A model generated the notes under the pieces. That model was not told the DNA's origin and did no database searches. It saw only the letters and a list, made by a program, of their open reading frames with translations. Positions 57,834-64,000 of a stretch of 64,000 bases of DNA are shown piece after piece. This stretch comes from Mycobacterium sp. GA-1285 (GTDB lineage: Bacteria; Actinomycetota; Actinomycetes; Mycobacteriales; Mycobacteriaceae). A program made the position numbers and the translations under genes. Position 1 is the stretch's first letter. Each line of letters begins with the position of its first letter. The stretch lies in contig NZ_LQIS01000013.1 in NCBI RefSeq assembly GCF_001499905.1, forward strand, positions 1 to 64,000. Reading direction: 5' to 3'.

Positions 57834-59311
57834 CTGCGGAAGTGACGAGTACCGATCCAGTCGCCGCGGCCGATGCGGTCGTCGCGGCCGTCGAACCCGG
57901 ACTCGCCCCGCCTGCGGTGCGCGCCCGCGACGTCGTACTGGTGACCGGTCCCTGGCTGGCGGGCACCACCAGCGTGGTCGCGGCGCTTCGGGAACGGATG
58001 CCCGAGCGCACCTTCGTCGAGGCGGAGGATCTCGGCCCAGCCGAGGCGCCCGCCGCTGTGGGGTTCGTGGTGTCGGCGGTGTCGCCGCTGACCGAATCCG
58101 ACTGCGCGCTGGCCGATTCCGTCTCGCGTCATACCGACCTGGTGGTGGGTGTGGTGTCGAAGATCGACACCCACCGCAACTGGCGTGAGGTGCTGGCCGC
58201 CGATCGGGCGGTGTTGGCTGATCGGTCACCGCGCTACGCCTCCGTACCGTGGGTGGGCGCGGCCGCCGCACCGGATCTGGGTGAGTCGCACATCGACGAA
58301 CTGGTGAGCCTGCTGTGCCGGCGGCTGGCCGATCCCGAACTGGAGCGACGAAACCGCTTGCGGGCGTGGGAAGGCCGGCTCGAGTCGGTGACATGCCAGT
58401 ACCGCGCCGACGGCGACGGTGCCCATCGACGTGCTCGCGTCGCGGCGCTGCACAAGAATCGTGACGACATCGTGCGAACTCGCCGGGTGACGAAGTCCGA
58501 ACGCAACATCGCCCTGCGCAGCCAGATTCAGCAAGCCCGTGTCCAGTTGGGGTATCTCGCGCGTAATCGCTGCACTTCGGTGCGGGCCGAACTCACCGAG
58601 GACGCGTCCGCACTGGGCCGCAGGGCACTCGGTGACTTCGAGTCGCGGGTGCGCGAACGTGCCGCCGAGGTGGTCGATGAGGTCGAGGACGGTGTCACCG
58701 CGCATCTGGGCGACGTGGCGGCACAGCTCGGGATGACCGCTCCGCCGGTGTGTGACGCGCCGGCGGTCCCCGAGATCGCCCCGCCGCGGCTGAAGTCGCG
58801 GCGGTTGGAGACTCAGCTGACGACGATCCTCGGCGCCGGTTTCGGTCTGGGGGTGGCGTTGGCGGTGACGCGCTTGTTCACCGGGCTGGCCCCCGGTCTG
58901 ACCGTCGCCGGTCTGGTCGCCGGTGGTCTCGTCGGGCTGGTGTTGACGGTGTGGGTGGTCGGTGTCCGGCGGGTGCTGCAGGACCGGGCCGTGCTGGATC
59001 GCTGGCTCACCGACGTCACCGGCACCGTCAAGTCCGCACTCGACGAACGTGTCGCGACGCGGGTGCTGGCCGCCGAGAACGCGCTGTCATTGGAGTTGGC
59101 CGCCCGGGACGAACGCGAGGCATCCACCGCGGCGGAGCGGATCGCCTCGATCGACGCCGAACTTCGTGAGCACGCGCTCGAGAGGGCGCGGGCCGCCGCC
59201 GAGCGCGACCGCCGGCTGCCGTCGCTGCAGCGGGCGCTCGACGCCGTCCGCGCCGATCTGTCCGGCCGGCGCGCACGACGTGATGACACTCGGTCGGTAA
59301 AACCCCTGTGA
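57830..59311 (+). CDS. Dynamin-like GTPase-fold membrane protein lacking a canonical P-loop (Rv0210 homologue)
   Basis: 493 residues. The N-terminal domain has V-T-G-P-W-L-A-G-T-T-S at the P-loop position (no Lys) and V-S-K-I-D-T-H as G4. A long helical stalk follows, then a double transmembrane hairpin (about 340-382, GAGFGLGVALAVTRLF and the following helix) and a terminal coiled-coil-like Arg/Glu/Ala-rich helix. The layout recalls bacterial dynamin-like proteins that remodel membranes, with loss of nucleotide-binding residues. Paired with the preceding GTPase-like gene. Confidence 0.75.
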   Translation: MTAEVTSTDPVAAADAVVAAVEPGLAPPAVRARDVVLVTGPWLAGTTSVVAALRERMPERTFVEAEDLGPAEAPAAVGFVVSAVSPLTESDCALADSVSRHTDLVVGVVSKIDTHRNWREVLAADRAVLADRSPRYASVPWVGAAAAPDLGESHIDELVSLLCRRLADPELERRNRLRAWEGRLESVTCQYRADGDGAHRRARVAALHKNRDDIVRTRRVTKSERNIALRSQIQQARVQLGYLARNRCTSVRAELTEDASALGRRALGDFESRVRERAAEVVDEVEDGVTAHLGDVAAQLGMTAPPVCDAPAVPEIAPPRLKSRRLETQLTTILGAGFGLGVALAVTRLFTGLAPGLTVAGLVAGGLVGLVLTVWVVGVRRVLQDRAVLDRWLTDVTGTVKSALDERVATRVLAAENALSLELAARDEREASTAAERIASIDAELREHALERARAAAERDRRLPSLQRALDAVRADLSGRRARRDDTRSVKPL

Positions 59312-59479
59312 AACAGCCATCTGAATCGTTCCTGTGAGTGATCGGACACACTCCCGATTCACCGTGCACTTCTAACCCGCGATAACCTCGGTATAGGGAG
59401 ACCGCAGCGCCGCCTATCCCTGTCTGGGTGGCGCACACGGAGCCTTGGGGCCTGGCAGCAACAGACACAGGAGATTTTC

Positions 59480-61309
59480 ATGACCGCAGCGACCATCCCG
59501 GGTTTGGACACCGCACCGACGAAACACGAGGGTCTGCTCGCGTGGGTGCAAGAGGTCGCCGAGCTGACACAGCCCGACCGCGTGGTGTTCGCCGACGGCT
59601 CTGACGAGGAGAACGCCCGCCTGTGCGAGCAGCTCGTGGCGGCAGGCACCTTCAAGCGACTCAACGACGAGAGGAAGCCGAACTCGTACCTCGCGCTGTC
59701 GGATCCCTCCGATGTGGCCCGCGTCGAGTCACGGACCTTCATCTGCACCGAGAAGGAGATCGACGCCGGCCCGACCAACAACTGGATGGATCCGGCCGAG
59801 ATGCGCGGCATCATGACAGACCTCTACCGCGGCTGTATGCGTGGCCGCACCATGTACGTGGTGCCGTTCTGCATGGGCCCCCTGGGCGCCGAGGACCCGA
59901 AGTTGGGCGTCGAGATCACCGACTCCGAATACGTCGTCGTGTCGATGCGGACGATGACCCGGATGGGCAAGGCCGCGCTCGACAAGATGGGCACCGACGG
60001 CTTCTTCGTCAAGGCGCTGCATTCGATCGGCGCACCGCTGGAGCCGGGGCAGAAGGACGTGCCCTGGCCGTGCAACGACACCAAGTACATCACCCACTTC
60101 CCCGAGACCCGCGAGATCTGGAGCTTCGGCTCGGGCTACGGCGGCAACGCACTGCTGGGCAAGAAGTGCTACTCGCTGCGCATCGCCTCGGCGATGGCGC
60201 ACGACGAGGGCTGGCTCGCCGAGCACATGCTGATCCTCAAGCTCATCTCGCCGGAGAACAAGGCCTACTTCATCGCGGCGGCGTTCCCGTCGGCCTGCGG
60301 TAAGACCAACCTCGCGATGCTGCAGCCCACGATCCCCGGCTGGCGCGCCGAGACGGTCGGCGACGACATCGCGTGGATGCGGTTCGGCAAGGACGGCAGG
60401 CTGTACGCCGTCAACCCGGAGTTCGGGTTCTTCGGTGTGGCGCCGGGCACCAACTGGTCCTCGAACCCGAACGCGATGAAGACCATCGAGGCCGGCAACA
60501 CGGTGTTCACCAACGTCGCGTTGACCGACGACAACGACGTGTGGTGGGAGGGCCTCGAGGGCGATCCGCAGCACCTGATCGACTGGAAGGGCCGCGACTG
60601 GACGCCGGACTCCGAGGAGAAGGCCGCGCACCCGAACTCGCGCTACTGCACCCCGATGTCGCAGTGCCCGACGCTGGCGCCCGAGTGGGACGACCCGCAG
60701 GGTGTGCCGATCTCGGCGATCCTGTTCGGCGCGCGTCGCAAGACGACGGTGCCGCTGGTCACCCAGGCCCGCGACTGGCAGCACGGTGTGTTCATCGGCG
60801 CCACCATGGGCTCCGAGCAGACCGCCGCCGCCGAGGGCAAGGTCGGCACCGTGCGCCGCGATCCGATGGCGATGCTGCCGTTCCTGGGCTACAACGTCGG
60901 CGACTACTTCGCGCACTGGATCGACATCGGCAAGCAGTCCGACGAGTCGAAGATGCCGAAGATCTTCTTCGTCAACTGGTTCCGTCGCGGCGACGACGGC
61001 CGCTTCCTGTGGCCGGGCTTCGGTGAGAACAGCCGCGTGATGAAGTGGATCATCGACCGCATCGAGCAGAAGGCCGGTGGCCGCACCACGCCGATCGGCA
61101 CCGTGCCCACCGCCGAGGACCTCGATCTCGAGGGTCTTGACGTCGATCCCGCCGACGTGGACGCTGCGCTGGAGGTCAACGTCGACGAGTGGCGCCGGGA
61201 GCTCCCTCAGATCGAGGAGTGGTTCGAGTTCGTCGGCGAGAAGCTGCCGACCGGCATCAAAGACGAGTTCGACGCGCTGAAGCACCGGTTGGAAGCGGAA
61301 GCCGAATAA
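59480..61309 (+). CDS. pckA: Phosphoenolpyruvate carboxykinase (GTP)
   Basis: 609 residues. Interconverts oxaloacetate and PEP with GTP in gluconeogenesis. P-loop and reactive cysteine A-F-P-S-A-C273-[17 protein letters not shown] and the metal-ligand region R-S-like [14 protein letters not shown] are all present; length is normal. ATG preceded by CAGGAG. Matches Rv0211. Followed by strong hairpins and no further gene on the transcript. Confidence 0.98.
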   Translation: MTAATIPGLDTAPTKHEGLLAWVQEVAELTQPDRVVFADGSDEENARLCEQLVAAGTFKRLNDERKPNSYLALSDPSDVARVESRTFICTEKEIDAGPTNNWMDPAEMRGIMTDLYRGCMRGRTMYVVPFCMGPLGAEDPKLGVEITDSEYVVVSMRTMTRMGKAALDKMGTDGFFVKALHSIGAPLEPGQKDVPWPCNDTKYITHFPETREIWSFGSGYGGNALLGKKCYSLRIASAMAHDEGWLAEHMLILKLISPENKAYFIAAAFPSACGKTNLAMLQPTIPGWRAETVGDDIAWMRFGKDGRLYAVNPEFGFFGVAPGTNWSSNPNAMKTIEAGNTVFTNVALTDDNDVWWEGLEGDPQHLIDWKGRDWTPDSEEKAAHPNSRYCTPMSQCPTLAPEWDDPQGVPISAILFGARRKTTVPLVTQARDWQHGVFIGATMGSEQTAAAEGKVGTVRRDPMAMLPFLGYNVGDYFAHWIDIGKQSDESKMPKIFFVNWFRRGDDGRFLWPGFGENSRVMKWIIDRIEQKAGGRTTPIGTVPTAEDLDLEGLDVDPADVDAALEVNVDEWRRELPQIEEWFEFVGEKLPTGIKDEFDALKHRLEAEAE

Positions 61310-61320
61310 TCCGCGAGCGT

Positions 61321-61397
61321 GCGTGTTTGCGCACAACACGCCACTGAAATACGACACTTTGAGCACGCTCACCGCAGGGTGAGCGTGCTCAAAGTGT
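61321..61397 (+). terminator. Two tandem hairpins downstream of pckA
   Basis: Hairpin 1 (61321-61341): 7-base arms GCGTGTT/AACACGC around a 7-base loop. Hairpin 2 (61354-61397): perfect 20-base arms around the loop GCAG, beginning ACACTTTGAG and ending CTCAAAGTGT. No U-tract follows, as is usual for mycobacterial intrinsic-like terminators. The position 11-90 bases after the pckA stop fits termination or 3' mRNA protection. Confidence 0.7.
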
Positions 61398-61464
61398 TCG
61401 TGGCTGCTCAGCGACGCTGCTGCTCTTAGAGCCGGCTGCCTGGCGAGCACACAAATCGGCGACC

Positions 61465-61482
61465 ACTTGACACCTGTCAAGT
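61465..61482. promoter_or_regulatory. Palindromic operator overlapping a -35-like TTGACA
   Basis: ACTTGACA-CC-TGTCAAGT: perfect 8-base arms with a 2-base spacer, 22 bases before the acyl-CoA synthetase start. It includes a consensus -35 hexamer TTGACA (61467-61472). This layout suggests a dimeric repressor (for example TetR or GntR type) controlling the fadD-echA pair; the regulator is not identified in the window. Confidence 0.6.
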
Positions 61483-61504
61483 CGGCACATCGTAGAGTCG
61501 GCCC

Positions 61505-63046
61505 ATGCAGATCCGCGAACACGCCGAGGCGACGCCCGACAAACCCGCCGTCATCATGCATCCGTCGGGAACCGTCGTGACCTTCGGTGAACTCGAGGCG
61601 CGCGCCAACCGCTTGGCGCACCACTTCCGGCAGGCCGGCTTGGTCGAGGGCGACACCGTCGCCCTGCTGATGGAGAACAACGAGCACTTCCACACCGTGA
61701 TGTGGGCGGCGCGACGGAGCGGCCTTTATTACGTGCCGATCAACACGCATCTGACGGCCGCCGAAGCGGCCTACATCATCGACAACAGCAACGCCAAGGC
61801 CATCGTGGGATCAGCGGCGCTGCGCAAGACCCTCGAGGGGCTTGGCGGCGAGCTCCCCCGCGGGCTGCCCGAACTGCTGCTCATCGCCGACGGAGCGTCG
61901 GCGAGCACCTCCAGCGATCTCGACGGCTGGCAGCGCTACCCCGAATGCGTTGCCGCGCATCCCGATACGCCGATTCCCGATGAGATCGAAGGGGACCTGC
62001 TGCAGTACTCGTCGGGCACCACCGGTCGACCCAAGGGGATCAAGCGCGAACTTCCGCACCTCACACCGGCCGAGGCGCCCGGCCTGATGACCATGATGGT
62101 CTCGTTCTGGATGGAGCCGGATTCGGTGTATCTGAGTCCGGCGCCTCTTTACCACACCGCCCCGTCGGTGTGGTCGATGACGGTTCAGGCCGCCGGCTAC
62201 ACGACCGTGGTGATGGAGAAGTTCGACCCGGAAAGCGCGCTGGACGCCATCCAGCGCTACGGTGTCACACACGGCCAGTTCGTGCCGGTGATGTTCACCC
62301 GAATGCTCAAACTGCCCGAGTCGGTACGCAATTCGTACGATGTGTCGAGCCTCAAGCGCGTGATCCATGCCGCGGCACCGTGCCCGGTCGAGATCAAGAA
62401 GCAGATGATCGACTGGTGGGGCCCGATCATCGACGAGTATTACGCGTCCTCGGAGGCGCACGGCTCGACGTTGATCAGTGCGGAGGACTGGCTGGCGCAT
62501 CCCGGGTCGGTCGGCAAGCCCATGGTCGGCACGCTGCACATCTGCGACGAGGACGGTAACGAGCTGCCGCCCGGTGAGCCGGGTGAGATCTACTTCGAGG
62601 GCGGAACCACATTCGAGTACCTCAACGACCCGGAGAAGACCGCGAAAGCGCGCAACAGGCACGGCTGGACGACCGTCGGCGACATCGGTTATGTCGACGA
62701 GGAGGGATTCCTCTACCTCACCGATCGCAGGCATCACATGATCATCTCCGGCGGCGTGAACATCTACCCGCAGGAAGCCGAGAACATGTTGGTCACCCAC
62801 CCGAAGGTGTTGGACGCCGCGGTGTTCGGGATCCCCGACGACGAGATGGGCCAGCGGGTCCACGGTGTGGTGCAGACCGTCGACCCAGCCGACGCCACCC
62901 CTGAGTTCGCCGCCGAACTGGTCGAGTGGCTCCGGGATCGGCTGGCGCACTACAAGTGTCCGCGGTCGATCACGTTCGAGGCACAGTTGCCCCGCACCGA
63001 CACCGGCAAGCTGTACAAGCAGGAGCTGATCAAGAAGTACTCGTGA
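61505..63046 (+). CDS. Acyl-CoA synthetase (FadD4-like)
   Basis: 513 residues of the ANL superfamily. AMP-binding P-loop Y-S-S-G-T-T-G-R-P-K-G (about 168-178), Y-Y-A-S-S-E-A-H-G core, D-R-R-H-H-M-I-I-S-G-G-V-N-I-Y-P hinge region, and a terminal T-G-K-L-Y-K catalytic lysine. Activates a carboxylic acid to its CoA thioester. Placement after pckA matches the fadD4 region of M. tuberculosis. The stop overlaps the enoyl-CoA hydratase start (GTGA), so the two act in one pathway. Confidence 0.9.
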   Translation: MQIREHAEATPDKPAVIMHPSGTVVTFGELEARANRLAHHFRQAGLVEGDTVALLMENNEHFHTVMWAARRSGLYYVPINTHLTAAEAAYIIDNSNAKAIVGSAALRKTLEGLGGELPRGLPELLLIADGASASTSSDLDGWQRYPECVAAHPDTPIPDEIEGDLLQYSSGTTGRPKGIKRELPHLTPAEAPGLMTMMVSFWMEPDSVYLSPAPLYHTAPSVWSMTVQAAGYTTVVMEKFDPESALDAIQRYGVTHGQFVPVMFTRMLKLPESVRNSYDVSSLKRVIHAAAPCPVEIKKQMIDWWGPIIDEYYASSEAHGSTLISAEDWLAHPGSVGKPMVGTLHICDEDGNELPPGEPGEIYFEGGTTFEYLNDPEKTAKARNRHGWTTVGDIGYVDEEGFLYLTDRRHHMIISGGVNIYPQEAENMLVTHPKVLDAAVFGIPDDEMGQRVHGVVQTVDPADATPEFAAELVEWLRDRLAHYKCPRSITFEAQLPRTDTGKLYKQELIKKYS

Positions 63047-63933
63047 CACACGTCGACTTGCCAGCGGGCATCGTCGCGGCGATCGAATCGCCAACTGACG
63101 CCGCCACATTCACGCTGTCGGAACACGATTCCGACGACAGCCGGGTCGTCACCGTGCCCTCGGTGGCCGACGCGCTGTCCGACGTGACCGAGCGGTGCGC
63201 CCGGTGGCCGCACGCCGCGGGCATCTGCGACGACGTCCTTCGCGCCGTCGACCCAGCCGCCCCCGCCTTCGCGGGCGTCATCACCGAGTCGCTGGCGTAC
63301 TCCACACTTCAGTCGGGGCCGGAGTTCGCCCGCTGGCTCGCCGAGCGGGGACCGTCCCAACTCCCGGACATCCCCGAACCCGTTGTGGCCGAACGAATCG
63401 ACGACACCCTCTACGTTCGCTTCAACCGGGTGCAGCGGCACAACGCGTTCTCCACCGACGCTCGCGGCGCGCTGCTGGAGGCGCTGGAGGTGGCGAGGCT
63501 CGACCCGTCGGTCACCGAGGTCGTGCTGTCCGGCAACGGGCCGTCATTCTGCAGCGGCGGGGATCTCGCCGAGTTCGGCAGTTTCGTCGACCCAGCGAGC
63601 GCCCATTTCGCCCGCACCCGCTACAGCCCCGCGCTGGCGCTGGCCGAGCTGACCGACCGCCTCGGTGAGCGCTGCCGCGCGCGAGTTCACGGTCAGGTGC
63701 TCGGCAGCGGATTGGAGATGGCGGCGTTCTGCGGTCACGTCGAGTCGAGCGCTGATGCCGTCTTCGGGTTGCCGGAGCTGAGGCTGGGGCTGATCCCGGG
63801 CGCCGGCGGAACGGTCAGCATCACCCGCCGTATCGGCCGGTGGCGCACGGCGTACTTGGTGCTGTCCGGCCGCACCATCGATCCGCCAACCGCCTTGCGG
63901 TGGGGCCTTGTCGACGCCGTTACGTCAACCTGA
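63043..63933 (+). CDS. Enoyl-CoA hydratase/isomerase family protein
   Basis: 296 residues. An N-terminal extension of about 110 residues precedes the crotonase core. Oxyanion-hole segments are G-P-S-F-C-S-G-G-D-L-A-E-F and G-Q-V-L-G-S-G-L-E-M-A-A, followed by P-E-L-R-L-G-L-I-P-G-A-G-G-T, carrying the usual glutamates. The C-terminal trimerisation helices seem short, since the protein ends soon after W-G-L-V-D-A-V. The start GTG overlaps the synthetase stop. Confidence 0.87.
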   Translation: MTHVDLPAGIVAAIESPTDAATFTLSEHDSDDSRVVTVPSVADALSDVTERCARWPHAAGICDDVLRAVDPAAPAFAGVITESLAYSTLQSGPEFARWLAERGPSQLPDIPEPVVAERIDDTLYVRFNRVQRHNAFSTDARGALLEALEVARLDPSVTEVVLSGNGPSFCSGGDLAEFGSFVDPASAHFARTRYSPALALAELTDRLGERCRARVHGQVLGSGLEMAAFCGHVESSADAVFGLPELRLGLIPGAGGTVSITRRIGRWRTAYLVLSGRTIDPPTALRWGLVDAVTST

Positions 63934-64000
63934 GCGGCGCAGCGTCACGCGGTAGGTGTACTGCTCGGGTAGGAAGTGGCTCACCGACAGCTCGACCGGT
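63925..64000 (-). CDS. C-terminal end of a minus-strand gene, cut by the window edge
   Basis: An open minus-strand frame enters from the right edge and ends in TGA at 63927-63925, overlapping the last bases of the enoyl-CoA hydratase gene. The visible residues (VELSVSHFLPEQYTYRVTLRR, then SG) look like real beta-strand protein sequence rather than antisense noise. Family not identifiable from 24 residues. Confidence 0.5.
   Translation of the reverse strand, partial: PVELSVSHFLPEQYTYRVTLRRSG

Overview
The window is high-GC actinobacterial DNA and reads as a chromosome segment of a rapidly growing mycobacterium (Mycolicibacterium type). The reasons are the mycobacterium-specific families present (MmpL3, MmpL11, Zmp1, the OmamA/OmamB-like pair, Rv0203-type hemophores, EspC/EspK-like proteins) and gene order. 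From about 34.7 kb to 63 kb the order follows the M. tuberculosis Rv0189c-Rv0214 stretch: ilvD, ricR, L,D-transpeptidase, zmp1, Rv0199/Rv0200, mmpL11, Rv0203, Rv0204c, Rv0205, mmpL3, Rv0207c, trmB, Rv0209/Rv0210, pckA, fadD4-like. The family calls and synteny come from recalled knowledge of these proteins; no database search was run.

Layout. 0-5.4 kb: the tail of a transposase, a small membrane protein, a DMT-type permease, then a partner-switching/phosphorelay block (GAF-ANTAR, STAS, PAS-GAF-SpoIIE-HATPase, STAS). 5.4-9.3 kb: a poly-threonine lipoprotein-like gene and a coupled sedolisin (S53) protease operon. 9.3-14.3 kb: FusA2-like EF-G paralogue, a PPOX-fold protein, a Pro-rich membrane protein, an orotate-type PRTase and a HugZ-type protein. 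14.3-20.2 kb: trehalose/glycogen metabolism (treS, maltokinase, glgX). 20.3-24.7 kb: a tightly coupled operon of uncharacterised membrane proteins, a histidine-bearing lipoprotein and pncA. 24.8-26 kb: zinc alcohol dehydrogenase. 26.1-29.7 kb: an ESX-associated cassette (EspC-like, a tandem-domain membrane protein, EspK-like) with locally low GC and no ESX core genes. 30-33.6 kb: O-methyltransferase, IclR regulator, bicovalent-type flavoprotein and a PhlG-like C-C hydrolase. 33.7-38.9 kb: SRPBCC and secreted proteins, ilvD, and a copper-responsive DUF305-ricR operon with a perfect RicR-type operator, thiamine-binding protein, L,D-transpeptidase. 38.9-49.4 kb: zmp1, glycosyltransferase, omamA/omamB, CoA-binding protein, mmpL11 and two hemophore paralogues. 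49.5-59.3 kb: YbhN-like and AI-2E-like membrane proteins, mmpL3, NYN protein, trmB and a pair of degenerate GTPase-like proteins. 59.5-64 kb: pckA, a double-hairpin intergenic region, acyl-CoA synthetase and enoyl-CoA hydratase.

How the genes work together. TreS and maltokinase turn trehalose into maltose-1-phosphate, the GlgE substrate, and GlgX debranches the resulting glucan. MmpL3 and MmpL11 export mycolate lipids, and MmpL11 sits beside hemophores as in the heme-uptake locus. OmamA/OmamB support Mce transporters. RicR senses Cu(I) and very likely controls its own operon with the DUF305 lipoprotein. The least explained parts are the 20.3-24.7 kb membrane/lipoprotein operon, whose largest protein carries a twice-repeated Asp/His motif suggesting a membrane metal site, and the 26-29.7 kb EspC/EspK cassette.

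No tRNA, rRNA, CRISPR array or complete insertion sequence was recognised.
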